Shown one piece after another: positions 9,866 through 17,874 of a stretch of 64,000 bases of DNA. Source of the stretch: Microbacterium sp. C5A9 (GTDB taxonomy: Bacteria; Actinomycetota; Actinomycetes; Actinomycetales; Microbacteriaceae). Within the stretch, counting starts at the first letter, position 1, and each line of letters begins with the position of its first letter. A model generated the notes under the pieces. That model ran no database searches and had not been told where the DNA came from. It saw nothing but the letters and a program-made list of their open reading frames with translations. The position numbers and the translations under genes are program-made. The stretch spans positions 310,001 to 374,000 of the forward strand of contig NZ_JABXGD010000001.1 in the NCBI RefSeq assembly GCF_022627955.1, written 5' to 3'.

Positions 9866-10276
9866 TCACTCGGGGTCACCGTGGAGCATCCAGGGCACGC
9901 CGAACCGGTCGACGAGCATCCCGAACGTCCCGCCCCAGGGTGGGGTGTCGAGAGGCATCGTGATCGCGGCGCCGTCCGCGAGCGCATCCCACACCTCCTG
10001 TGTCCGCTCCTGGGTGTTGCCGCTCAGCGAGACCGAGAACCCCTGCGGCGGTTCGAACGGGATGCCGTCGGGGGTGTCCGATGCCATCAGGACGAGGCCG
10101 TCGGTCGTCGTGAGCTGGGCGTGCATCACGAGGTGCTTCTGATCCGCATTCTGGATCATGTCGGGGAAGTCGCCGAACACGCTGATCTCGAGATCACCGC
10201 CGAGCACGCTCTGATAGAACTCCATAGCCTGCCGCGCCTCGGTGCGGAAGGAGAGGTAGGGGTTGAGATTCGCCAT
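9866..10276 (-). CDS. VOC (PhnB-like glyoxalase fold) protein
   Basis: A 136-residue vicinal-oxygen-chelate protein of the PhnB/YdhK type. The N-terminus MANLNPYLSFRTEARQAMEFY is the standard opening of the family, followed by GGDLEISVFGDFP and a second half with WDALADGAAITMPL and GTFGMLVDRFGVPWML. No catalytic role can be assigned; many such proteins are of unknown substrate. A start six codons upstream is open, but GAGGG lies well placed for the chosen ATG. Confidence 0.85.
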   Translation of the reverse strand: MANLNPYLSFRTEARQAMEFYQSVLGGDLEISVFGDFPDMIQNADQKHLVMHAQLTTTDGLVLMASDTPDGIPFEPPQGFSVSLSGNTQERTQEVWDALADGAAITMPLDTPPWGGTFGMLVDRFGVPWMLHGDPE

Positions 10277-10390
10277 TGTGCTGCCCTCACTCATGAAGCG
10301 GAGTCGTCGTGACGCGGAGTCGTCGTCGACCCCGTCTGCACGCTCATTCTTCGCCGGGGGTCAGACATCCGCAAGGGCGTGCGCGGCTGC

Positions 10391-10657
10391 TCAGGCCGGC
10401 AGCGCCCTCACCGCGGCGGTGAGCACCTGGGGGACGGTCGGCACGCCCTCGGCGCGGAAGACCTGAGTGCCCGAGGCATCGCGGACGATCACGGTGGGGG
10501 TGAAGCGGATGTCGAGCGCCTCGGCCGCATCCGGCTCGCGCGCGACGTCGATCTCGGTGATCGTGGCGTCGGGGAGGTACTTCGCCGCCTCCGCCAGGAC
10601 GGATCGGGTGCGCGCGCAGGCTCCGCAGAACGCGGACGTGACGAGCGTCAGTTCCAT
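10391..10657 (-). CDS. Thioredoxin/glutaredoxin-fold thiol protein
   Basis: An 88-residue thioredoxin-fold protein with the redox motif CGAC (Cys11 and Cys14), cis-Pro in RFTPTVIV and a C-terminal GVPTVPQVLTAAVRAL helix. Likely a cytosolic thiol-disulphide reductase or mycoredoxin-like protein. GAGGGAG lies a few bases before the ATG. A longer open frame upstream is not needed to explain it. Confidence 0.85.
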   Translation of the reverse strand: MELTLVTSAFCGACARTRSVLAEAAKYLPDATITEIDVAREPDAAEALDIRFTPTVIVRDASGTQVFRAEGVPTVPQVLTAAVRALPA

Positions 10658-10719
10658 GGGTCTCCCTCTCGGTCCTCGGAGTGCAACCGGCGAGGCCTGA
10701 CCGATGTTCCCGTCGGCGC

Positions 10720-11118
10720 TCAGAACTCGGTGCGCTTGACGAGCCCGCGGTTCGTGCGGATGTGCTCGTAATCCCACTGGATCCGCCGGGACTCGGCGAG
10801 CCAGTCGGCGAGGAGCGCGATGTCGACCTCCGCCGCGTCGAGGAATCGCGCCTCGGCAGCCTGGAAGGTCCCGGATGCGGCCAGGCCGTCGGCGGCGAAC
10901 GACTGCCCGCTCCAGAACATCAGCCGCACGGCATCCTTCAGCCGGTGGTATCCGACGATCGGATTCCCGTCGAGGAACCACACCGGGTGCGCGTGCCACA
11001 CCCTGCCCTCCGCGTCGGGGAGGACCCGTTCGATCTCGGCCGCGAGAACCTCGCAGATCGCGCGATCTTCGGGGGCGAGCCTGCGATGGTAGTCGTCGAT
11101 CTCTGTCGCACGGGTCAT
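10720..11118 (-). CDS. DUF1801-type protein
   Basis: 132 residues with the DUF1801 signature: a helical N-terminus ending in RVWHAHPVWFLDGNPIVGY, then VRLMFWSG and a C-terminal helix. The family is of unknown biochemical role, related in fold to YdhG/YjbR proteins. A CATACT box lies exactly six bases before the ATG and no Shine-Dalgarno is visible, suggesting a leaderless message. Confidence 0.8.
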   Translation of the reverse strand: MTRATEIDDYHRRLAPEDRAICEVLAAEIERVLPDAEGRVWHAHPVWFLDGNPIVGYHRLKDAVRLMFWSGQSFAADGLAASGTFQAAEARFLDAAEVDIALLADWLAESRRIQWDYEHIRTNRGLVKRTEF

Positions 11119-11158
11119 GGTGCGAGTATGGCCCGCGCGGCGGCCGAGATCGAGGAGG

Positions 11159-12169
11159 TCAGCGGTCCTTCGCGCCGGGGCGTGGGTGGAGAACCCCGGA
11201 CGCGGCTCCGAGAGCGGCCCCGGCCACGGTGTCGACGATGCGCTCGAGCGCGACGTCCATCGATCCGATCTCCCCGGTCGCCGCCCCCGTGAGCAGCAGG
11301 ACGAGAGGGGTGATGAACACGAGTGCCAGGGCGTAGTGGCGCACGACGACCAGTTCGATCGTGAACTGCAGTGCGCCCAGCAGCAGTGCGAGCCACAGCC
11401 CGGCGGGATGCAGCAGTGCGAGCAGCGCATACACGCCGGCTCCGACGACGGTGCCGAGCATCCGGTGCAGCCCACGCTCCACGGCGGCACGACGCGAGGC
11501 GGCGACGCCGATCACGGCGACGGCCGATCCCACGACCCAGTACGTGCGCACGGGGTCGATCACCAGGCCCAGAAGCACACCGAGCACCGCGACGATCGCC
11601 ACCCGGATGAGCAGCATGCGCGAGTCGGGGGTGAAGGTCGGTCCGGGCAGCAGCTCTTTCAGGGGCCGGGCTGCGACGGCGCGCGTGCGGCGGCGCAGCA
11701 GAGGCGACACGGCGACCAGGTAGGAGAACAGGCAGCCCGCGGCGAGGGCCGCGAGATAGAGGAGCGGCGCGATCGGCGAACTGGCGATCACGTGGGCGGA
11801 GAGCCCGAAGACGAGGACGAAGAACAGCGGGCCCGGCGGACCGAGTCGGAACCCGAACGAGAGCGCTGCGCTGACGATCGCGACCACCACGACGCCGATG
11901 CTGACGAGCACGGCATTCGCCGAGAGGGCTGCTCCCAGAGCGGCGCTGAGCAGGAGACCCGCGGCCACGAGCGGGAGGATCCTCGCCCGGTCGACGACGG
12001 CGGCCCTGCCCGCGAACAGGACGGTGAAAGCTCCGGATGCCGCGATGTAGCCCAGCGACGGCTGGCCGAGCAGCGTCATGACCGCGATCGGCGCGGCGAT
12101 GCCCAGGGCGGCCTGGGTCGCGAGGTGCCATCGCGGCCCGGGGGAGGGGGCGAAGGCGAACAGGCTCAT
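11159..12169 (-). CDS. FUSC-family integral membrane protein
   Basis: 336 residues with two blocks of about five to six hydrophobic helices separated by a basic cytosolic loop near residues 160-185 (LLRRRTRAVAARPLKELL). This duplicated layout is that of fusaric-acid-resistance/aromatic-acid exporter-like (FUSC) proteins. The helix segment RTYWVVGSAVAVIG and the later RAAVERGLHRMLGTVVGA are typical. It is probably an efflux or envelope protein of unknown substrate. The neighbouring M20 peptidase gene is divergent, with only about 70 bp between them. Confidence 0.8.
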   Translation of the reverse strand: MSLFAFAPSPGPRWHLATQAALGIAAPIAVMTLLGQPSLGYIAASGAFTVLFAGRAAVVDRARILPLVAAGLLLSAALGAALSANAVLVSIGVVVVAIVSAALSFGFRLGPPGPLFFVLVFGLSAHVIASSPIAPLLYLAALAAGCLFSYLVAVSPLLRRRTRAVAARPLKELLPGPTFTPDSRMLLIRVAIVAVLGVLLGLVIDPVRTYWVVGSAVAVIGVAASRRAAVERGLHRMLGTVVGAGVYALLALLHPAGLWLALLLGALQFTIELVVVRHYALALVFITPLVLLLTGAATGEIGSMDVALERIVDTVAGAALGAASGVLHPRPGAKDR

Positions 12170-12246
12170 TCCTCCATTCTCTCGCGGCTCGGGCCGCCCG
12201 CGAGACGTCGTGTGCGCCGCGTGACGCCGACGATACGATGGCCGAC

Positions 12247-13581
12247 GTGACCGCACCGCGCCCCGGAATCGCTGAACGCCTCTCGCAGATGATCCAGCTG
12301 CCGACGGTGTCGGCCGAGCTCGAGGAGCGGGGCGCTGCGCCGTTCGACGACTTCGTCGCGCTGCTCGCCGAGCTCTATCCGCTCGTCCACGAGAAGCTCG
12401 CTCTCGAGCGTCACACCGACTTCGGTCTTCTGCTCCGCTGGCCCGGCCGAGGTGGGGCATCCGATGCCCCCCTCGTGCTGATGGCGCACTACGACGTGGT
12501 CCCCGTCGACGAGAGCGATGCGTGGACGCACCCGCCCTTCGCGGGGGTCATCGCCGACGGCGTCGTCTTCGGACGTGGAGCGCTCGACGACAAGGGGCCC
12601 CTGATCGTCGTACTCGAGGCGGTCGAGAACCTCCTCGCCGAGGGGTTCGTTCCGGCCCGCGACGTCTATCTCTCCTTCGGGGGCAACGAAGAGACCTATG
12701 GCCGCGCGGCTGAGGAGATCGCGCGCGTGCTGCGCGACCGGGGCATCGTGCCGTGGCTCGTCGTCGACGAGGGCGGGGCCGTGGTCGACGCGCCGCTGCC
12801 CTTCGTGCCCGGACGTGCCGCCATGATCGGCGTGGGCGAGAAGGGCGTCATGACCCTCACCCTGTCGGCGCGCGGCGAGGGCGGCCATGCCTCGGCGCCG
12901 CCTGCGCTCACCGCCGTCCGTCGGGTGGCGCGCGCCGTCGACCGGCTCGGACCTTCGACGTTCCGCCCGCGACCCTCCCGGGCGATCGGACGGATGCTGT
13001 CGCAGCTCGGCGCGCAGACACCGGGACCCGCCGGGCACCTGCTCCGCCTGCTCGGGGCCGCGCCGTGGCTCACGGGGCGGGTGTTCGCCGCGCTCGGCGG
13101 CGAGCCTGCGGCTCTCGTGCGCACGACCGTGGCGCCCACGATGCAGTCGGGCGGCACCGCGGCCAACGTCCTCCCGTCTCAGGCGTCCGCGACCGTCAAC
13201 CTGCGGATCGCTCTGGGAGAGACGACGCAGCAGACCGTGATGCGGGTGCGTCGCCGCATCCGCGACCCGCTCATCACCGTGACGGTCGAGGAGGCGAGCG
13301 AGCCCTCGCCCGAATCCGCGACCGACAACGACCAGTTCGCGCTGCTCGCGGAGGCGCTCGCGGTGTCGCATCCGGGTGTTCCGGCGGTGCCGTACGTGAT
13401 GATGGCGGCGACGGACTCCCGGCACTTCCACCGGTTCGCCCCTGCCGTGTACCGCTTCGCGCCGCTGGACATGTCGAACGCGCAGCGGGCGTCGATCCAC
13501 GGCGTGGACGAGAACGTCGAGATCGCCGCCCTCGAGCGAGGAGAGCGGTTCCACCGCGCCCTCATCGAGCGGCTAGGGTGA
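12247..13581 (+). CDS. M20-family metallopeptidase (carboxypeptidase/deacylase)
   Basis: Zinc-dependent M20 hydrolase. Metal ligands are visible: His in LMAHYDVVP, Asp in GRGALDDKGP, Glu-Glu in GGNEETYG and a C-terminal His in RASIHGVDE. A dimerisation lid (about residues 200-320, with MQSGGTAANVLPS) interrupts the catalytic domain. At about 445 residues it resembles PM20D1/carboxypeptidase S-like members rather than short deacetylases. A TACGAT box overlaps an ATG at 12238 and ends seven bases before a GTG at 12247, so the GTG is the likelier (leaderless) start; the ATG would add three residues. Confidence 0.9.
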   Translation: MTAPRPGIAERLSQMIQLPTVSAELEERGAAPFDDFVALLAELYPLVHEKLALERHTDFGLLLRWPGRGGASDAPLVLMAHYDVVPVDESDAWTHPPFAGVIADGVVFGRGALDDKGPLIVVLEAVENLLAEGFVPARDVYLSFGGNEETYGRAAEEIARVLRDRGIVPWLVVDEGGAVVDAPLPFVPGRAAMIGVGEKGVMTLTLSARGEGGHASAPPALTAVRRVARAVDRLGPSTFRPRPSRAIGRMLSQLGAQTPGPAGHLLRLLGAAPWLTGRVFAALGGEPAALVRTTVAPTMQSGGTAANVLPSQASATVNLRIALGETTQQTVMRVRRRIRDPLITVTVEEASEPSPESATDNDQFALLAEALAVSHPGVPAVPYVMMAATDSRHFHRFAPAVYRFAPLDMSNAQRASIHGVDENVEIAALERGERFHRALIERLG

Positions 13582-13638
13582 TCTCACCTTCCTCCGGGCG
13601 TCCGAGCGCCCGGATCCCCCTCTCATCGAGGAGTCGCG

Positions 13639-15093
13639 ATGATGCGCAATCGGACTCTGGGCACCCTGGCGACGGTCGTCGGGTTCCTGGCCTTCGTCGA
13701 GTTCACGAGCGGTGTGCTGCAGGGCTACTACACGCCCATGCTCACCGACATCGCGCGGCACCTCGGCATCCACGACGCCGACGTCAACTGGCTCGAGGGC
13801 ACGCAGCTCATGCTGTCGGCGCTCGTCGTGCCGGCGTTCGCGAAGCTCGGCGACATGGTCGGCCACAAGCGGATGCTCCTGATCTCGACCGCCCTGACCG
13901 CCGCGGCGGCTCTCGTCCTGCCGTTCACGGACTCGTTCGCGGTCTTCCTCATCGGGTGGACGCTGATGGGCTTCTATGTCGTCTGGCTGCCCCTGGAGAT
14001 CGCTCTCATCTGGTCGCGGTCGCGGCGCATGGAGGGGCGCTCGTCGATCACGGCGAAGGCCGCCGGGCTTCTGGTCGCGGCGCTCGAGGGCGGGGCCATC
14101 ATCGGGGCTCTCGTCGGCGGCGCGCTCATCGACGTCCTTCCCCTGACTGTCGTGCTCCTGATCCCCGCCGTATTGATCGTCGTCTGCTTCTTCGTCATCC
14201 TGTTCGGGGTGAAGGAGTCGCCCGACCCGACCGGCGGCGTGTTCGACACGGTCGGCGTCGTGCTCATCTCGATGGCGCTGATCTGCTTCACCGGGGGCCT
14301 CAGCCTGCTGCGTCTCGAGGGTGGGCTGGTCAACCCGTGGTCGTGGGCGGTCGTCATCCTCGGCGTTCTGCTGGTGGTCCCGTTCGTGCTGTGGGAGCTG
14401 CGCTGCGACGACCCGCTCATCGACGTGCGCATGTTCCGGTCGCCGGCTCTGGGGCCGGTGTTCCTCACCGCGGGCCTGTTCGGAGTGAGCGTCCTGGGGG
14501 CCCAGGCGCCGCTGTCGACGTTCGCGCGCACGGATCCCGGCGTGTACGGATACGGGCTCGGCACGACGGGGTTCGCGACGTCGCTGATCATCGGCCTGTA
14601 CCTGATCGCCATGATCGCGGGTGCGCTCCTGTTCCCGGTGATCGCGCGCCTGCTCACCCCGCGCATCACCCTGATGGGCGCATCGCTGCTGGTGGGTGCG
14701 GGGTTCCTGTTGTTCCTGCCCTTCCACGACTCCTACCTGCAGGTCGTGACGAACATGGTCGTCGTCGGACTCGGATCGGGCGCCCTCGTGGCCGCGCTCC
14801 CGGCTGCGGCGGCCTCCGCGGCTCCCGCCACGCAGACGGGGGTCGCGACCGGACTCACCAACTCGGTCAAGACGGTGGGCGGGGCGATCGCCTCGTGCGT
14901 CTTCGGCATCGCGTTGCTGAACGGCGTGAGCGGCGCGGTCGAGGGCACGGCCGGATCCTTCGCCGGCTACATCACCGTGTGGGTGGTCTGCGGTGTCACC
15001 GCCCTCGTCGCGGCCGCGATCCTCGTGTTCGTCCCGAAAGAGGCGTTCACCGACCGGGCGGATGCCGAGGCTGTCGCCGCCCCGATCGTCTGA
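13639..15093 (+). CDS. MFS transporter (multidrug DHA-type)
   Basis: 484 residues with 12-14 predicted membrane helices. The conserved loop after helix 2 reads KLGDMVGHKRMLL, the MFS motif A. GAGGAG lies five bases before the ATG. The repeated-domain break lies near residue 200 (FGVKESPDPTGG). The size and the wide helix count suggest the 14-helix drug:proton antiporter group, but the substrate is unknown. The preceding M20 gene ends 57 bases upstream, so co-transcription is possible. Confidence 0.88.
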   Translation: MMRNRTLGTLATVVGFLAFVEFTSGVLQGYYTPMLTDIARHLGIHDADVNWLEGTQLMLSALVVPAFAKLGDMVGHKRMLLISTALTAAAALVLPFTDSFAVFLIGWTLMGFYVVWLPLEIALIWSRSRRMEGRSSITAKAAGLLVAALEGGAIIGALVGGALIDVLPLTVVLLIPAVLIVVCFFVILFGVKESPDPTGGVFDTVGVVLISMALICFTGGLSLLRLEGGLVNPWSWAVVILGVLLVVPFVLWELRCDDPLIDVRMFRSPALGPVFLTAGLFGVSVLGAQAPLSTFARTDPGVYGYGLGTTGFATSLIIGLYLIAMIAGALLFPVIARLLTPRITLMGASLLVGAGFLLFLPFHDSYLQVVTNMVVVGLGSGALVAALPAAAASAAPATQTGVATGLTNSVKTVGGAIASCVFGIALLNGVSGAVEGTAGSFAGYITVWVVCGVTALVAAAILVFVPKEAFTDRADAEAVAAPIV

Positions 15094-15095
15094 GG

Positions 15096-15383
15096 TCAGT
15101 CGCGGTCGAGGCCGAAGGAGCGCTTGACCACGGCCTGCATGTCGCGGTCGAGCCCGTCGATGCGCGTGTTCACGGTGTCGAAGCGGGCGTTCATCTCGTT
15201 GCGGAGTCCGCCGATCTGGGCATTCATCTCCCCGCGGAGTCCGCCGATCTCTCCGCGGAGTCCGCTGATCTCGGCCCGGACGACGCGGATGAAGAGCGTC
15301 GAGACGATGGTCAGCATGCCGAACATGAGCGCGGTGAACGAGCCGATCATCGTCCAGATCTGAGCGTCGTTCATGAGGTGCAC
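15096..15383 (-). CDS. Small membrane-anchored coiled-coil protein with heptad repeats
   Basis: 95 residues: one N-terminal membrane helix (about residues 9-33), then a cytosolic or external rod with near-identical heptads (ISGLRGE, IGGLRGE, IGGLRNE), followed by RFDTVNTRIDGLDRDMQ. The DNA shows the same 21-bp period. Such proteins form parallel coiled-coil oligomers. No enzymatic domain is present. The start is GTG with GGGAGG eight bases upstream; a later ATG three codons in is possible. It is convergent with the MFS gene, two bases apart. Function unknown. Confidence 0.75.
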   Translation of the reverse strand: MHLMNDAQIWTMIGSFTALMFGMLTIVSTLFIRVVRAEISGLRGEIGGLRGEMNAQIGGLRNEMNARFDTVNTRIDGLDRDMQAVVKRSFGLDRD

Positions 15384-15509
15384 CGTGTCATCCTCCCATC
15401 GTTCCCGACGGCGTATCCCGATCGGCGTCGCTGTATACCGTCATCCCATCGCGCGGGGAGAACTCGTGGCGAGCGCATGGGCGTGCAGAGGAGATCCGGC
15501 GCGAAACGA

Positions 15510-15914
15510 TCAGGAGGTTCGAGGAGGGTTGTGCATGAACTCGACCCGGATTCCGCCGGCATCCTCGACGAACGAGGCGTAGTAGTTCTCACTGAACCGC
15601 TCGTAGATCTGGGGTTCGCGCACCACGGTCCACCCTGCGGCGACGGCGACCGCGTGCAGCCGGTCGACGTCGTCACGCGAGTCCACGGCGAACGCGAGAT
15701 GCTGCCATCCGACGCGTCCGTGCACGTGCGGGCCGCTCGCCTCGTCGCGCGGGGCGAAGATGATCAGCTCGGTCTCCTCGCCGTGGTGCCATGAGATCGA
15801 GTGATCGTCTTCCGACCCGCTCTCGTATCCGAGTGCCGCGAGCACAGGGTGGAACTGCGCCCGTCCGGTCTCGAGGTCGTCGACGGTGATGCCCAGGTGA
15901 TCGAGGAGAGCCAT
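15510..15914 (-). CDS. VOC family (glyoxalase/bleomycin-resistance fold) protein
   Basis: 134 residues in the two-module beta-alpha-beta-beta-beta pattern: MALLDHLGITVDDLETGRAQ begins the first half and GWQHLAFAVDSRDDVDRLHA the second, ending YYASFVEDAGGIRVEFMH. His6, His72 (approximate) and the late Glu fit metal-ligand positions of VOC dioxygenase/lyase proteins. The substrate is unknown. The gene precedes the siderophore reductase gene's 3' end on the same strand with a gap of about 40 bases, but in the opposite order to an operon driven by iron; co-transcription with it is possible. Confidence 0.85.
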   Translation of the reverse strand: MALLDHLGITVDDLETGRAQFHPVLAALGYESGSEDDHSISWHHGEETELIIFAPRDEASGPHVHGRVGWQHLAFAVDSRDDVDRLHAVAVAAGWTVVREPQIYERFSENYYASFVEDAGGIRVEFMHNPPRTS

Positions 15915-15955
15915 GCACCCAGTCTTGCAGGCCGGCGTCCGACGCCCCGGAGGAC

Positions 15956-16723
15956 TCAGTGCGGCGCGTGGTACTCGGCTTCGCCCCGCTTCCAATAGCC
16001 CTTCACCACGGCGCGCGCCGAGTCGATGCCCCACCGTTCCAGCAGTGCGCGTCCGTGCCGGACGATCGACTGCTCGGCCGCGATGAAGACGAACGGGTCG
16101 ACGCCGATCATGTCGGCGGCGGTCTGCTCTTCGAGGAACCCGATCAGCGCCGAGCCCGAGGGAGCATCGCCCCGATGCAGCCACTCGATCTCGACAGGTG
16201 CGTCGATGTCGACCTCCCGCCCGGCCGAGACCGTCTCGATCACGATCCGAGCCCCGACGTCCGAGGGGATCAGCGCGGCGAAGCGCCTGATGGCGGGGAT
16301 CGCCGTCTCGTCTCCGACCAGCAGCCAGGAGTCGGGGGCGCCGGCGATGACGGCCGACCCGCGCGGTCCACCGACTCCGATCACCGAGCCGAGGGGAGCG
16401 GTGGCCGCCCACGGCGCCGCGACGCCGGTGTCTCCGTGCACCGCGAATTCGACGTCGAGCCAGTCAGGTCCCCACGCGAGGGGCGTGTACTCGCGGCTCG
16501 GCGCCGCGCGCATCTCCTCGACCGAGCTCACGGGGCCGGTGGGGAAGAACAGGCGCATGTGGTCGTCGGATCCGGGAGAGTCGAACCCCTCGAGATCGCT
16601 GCCGGTGAGGCGCACGCGCACGAAGTCGGGAGCGAGCCACTCTCGGGCGCTCAGGGTGACGGTGCGGAAACGCAGATCGAGGCCGCGGCGCTCGATCGAG
16701 AAGCCGGATTTCGTATCGCTCAT
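15956..16723 (-). CDS. Siderophore-interacting protein (FAD-dependent ferric reductase)
   Basis: 255-residue SIP-family flavoprotein that probably releases iron from imported ferri-siderophores by reduction. The FAD-binding half includes VRVRLTGSDLEGF and SREYTPLAW (the R-x-Y-T/S motif), and the NAD(P)H half includes WLLVGDETAIPAI and PFVFIAAEQS. The C-terminal YWKRGEAEYH is typical. It is divergent from the siderophore importer genes, and an IdeR-like box covers its promoter: TAGCCT, inside the box, lies six bases before the ATG, so transcription should stop in iron-rich cells. Confidence 0.93.
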   Translation of the reverse strand: MSDTKSGFSIERRGLDLRFRTVTLSAREWLAPDFVRVRLTGSDLEGFDSPGSDDHMRLFFPTGPVSSVEEMRAAPSREYTPLAWGPDWLDVEFAVHGDTGVAAPWAATAPLGSVIGVGGPRGSAVIAGAPDSWLLVGDETAIPAIRRFAALIPSDVGARIVIETVSAGREVDIDAPVEIEWLHRGDAPSGSALIGFLEEQTAADMIGVDPFVFIAAEQSIVRHGRALLERWGIDSARAVVKGYWKRGEAEYHAPH

Positions 16724-16727
16724 AAAG

Positions 16728-16741
16728 TAAGGCTAACCTAT
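16728..16741. promoter_or_regulatory. IdeR/DtxR-type iron box 1
   Basis: TAAGGCTAACCTAT resembles the DtxR/IdeR consensus half-sites (TTAGG...CCTAA). It overlaps the likely -10 of the siderophore-interacting protein gene (TAGCCT on the minus strand). Confidence 0.7.
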
Positions 16742-16754
16742 CTTGAGAGCGGAA

Positions 16755-16770
16755 CTTAGGCATGCCTAAG
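16755..16770. promoter_or_regulatory. IdeR/DtxR-type iron box 2, perfect palindrome
   Basis: CTTAGGCATGCCTAAG is a 16-bp perfect palindrome with TTAGG/CCTAA arms, as expected for a DtxR/IdeR operator. It is placed to control the importer genes on the plus strand. Confidence 0.75.
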
Positions 16771-16826
16771 TCGCTCGTCCTGCGCCACTCGTGCGCGTTT
16801 CCACACAGCAGAACAGGAGTCTCTCC

Positions 16827-17819
16827 ATGTCCATGCCCAGAATCCTCACCGCCACGAGCGTCGGCGTCGTCGGCCTTGTCGCGCTCGCCGGGTGCTCCTC
16901 CCCAGCCGAGGCCGAACCGGAGCAGACGGAAGCAGCTGCATCATCCGTCACGATCGAGGACAACACGGGCGAGCACGAGATCGCGACCCCTCCCGCATCC
17001 GTCGTCGCTCTCGACAACCGCACCTTCCAGACCCTCTCCGACTGGGGGATCGAGCTCTCGGCGGGCGCTGTCGCACTCATGCCCGACACCGTGTCGTACC
17101 TCGACGACGACTCGATCGTCGACATCGGACTCCACAGTGAGCCGAACCTCGAGGCGATCGTCGCGGTCGAGCCCGACCTGATCATCAGCGGACAGCGATT
17201 CACCCAGCACAACCAGGCGATCGCCGACCTGGTGCCGGATGCCACGATCATCGACCTCGAGCCGCGCGACGGTGAGCCCTTCGACGCCGAGCTCAAGCGG
17301 CAGACCACGGTCCTCGGCGAGATCTTCGGCAAGCAGGACGAGGCGAAGGAGCTGGTCGACGCCTTCGACGAGGCGGTCGAGCGCGCGACGGCAGCCTACG
17401 ACGACTCGGCCACCGTGATGGCCGTCAACACGTCGGGCGGCGAGATCGGCTATCTCGCTCCGACGGTCGGGCGCTCGCTCGGCCCGATCTACGACATCCT
17501 CGGCCTCACGCCCGCTCTCGAGGTCGACGACGCGTCCGACGATCACCAGGGCGATGACATCTCGGTCGAGGCGATCGCCGCCTCGAACCCCGACTGGCTC
17601 CTGGTGCTCGACCGCGACGCCGTCTTCGCGGCCGAGACGCCGGACTACGTACAGGCGTCCGAGATCCTCGTGAACTCCGAGGCGCTGGCCGGCGTCACCG
17701 CGATCGCCGACGAGCAGATCGTCTACATGCCCACCGACACGTACCTCAACGAGGGCATCCAGACCTACACGACGTTCCTCAACGACTTCGCCGACGCCCT
17801 CGAGGCCGCGCAGAAGTGA
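16827..17819 (+). CDS. Iron-siderophore ABC transporter substrate-binding lipoprotein
   Basis: Binds the ferri-siderophore outside the membrane and hands it to the permeases. A lipoprotein signal ends in LVALAGC, so the mature protein is lipid-anchored at Cys about residue 22. The two periplasmic-binding lobes (about residues 50-170 and 190-330) follow the FepB/FhuD cluster: VALDNRTFQTL, EPDLIISGQRFTQ, TPDYVQASEILVN. AGGAG lies seven bases before the chosen ATG (an upstream in-frame start lacks it). It is the first gene of a four-gene importer, downstream of an IdeR box. Confidence 0.92.
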   Translation: MSMPRILTATSVGVVGLVALAGCSSPAEAEPEQTEAAASSVTIEDNTGEHEIATPPASVVALDNRTFQTLSDWGIELSAGAVALMPDTVSYLDDDSIVDIGLHSEPNLEAIVAVEPDLIISGQRFTQHNQAIADLVPDATIIDLEPRDGEPFDAELKRQTTVLGEIFGKQDEAKELVDAFDEAVERATAAYDDSATVMAVNTSGGEIGYLAPTVGRSLGPIYDILGLTPALEVDDASDDHQGDDISVEAIAASNPDWLLVLDRDAVFAAETPDYVQASEILVNSEALAGVTAIADEQIVYMPTDTYLNEGIQTYTTFLNDFADALEAAQK

Positions 17820-17828
17820 CCACCGCGT

Positions 17829-17859
17829 GGCGGCATCCGATCCTCGATCGGATGCCGCC
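17829..17859 (+). terminator. 14-bp hairpin between binding-protein and permease genes
   Basis: Perfect inverted repeat GGCGGCATCCGATC / GATCGGATGCCGCC with a three-base loop, beginning nine bases after the binding-protein stop. There is no T tract. In ABC importer operons such a hairpin commonly makes the binding protein more abundant than the membrane parts, by partial termination or by protecting the upstream mRNA. Confidence 0.7.
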
Positions 17860-17874
17860 ATCCGGCGTTCCGTC

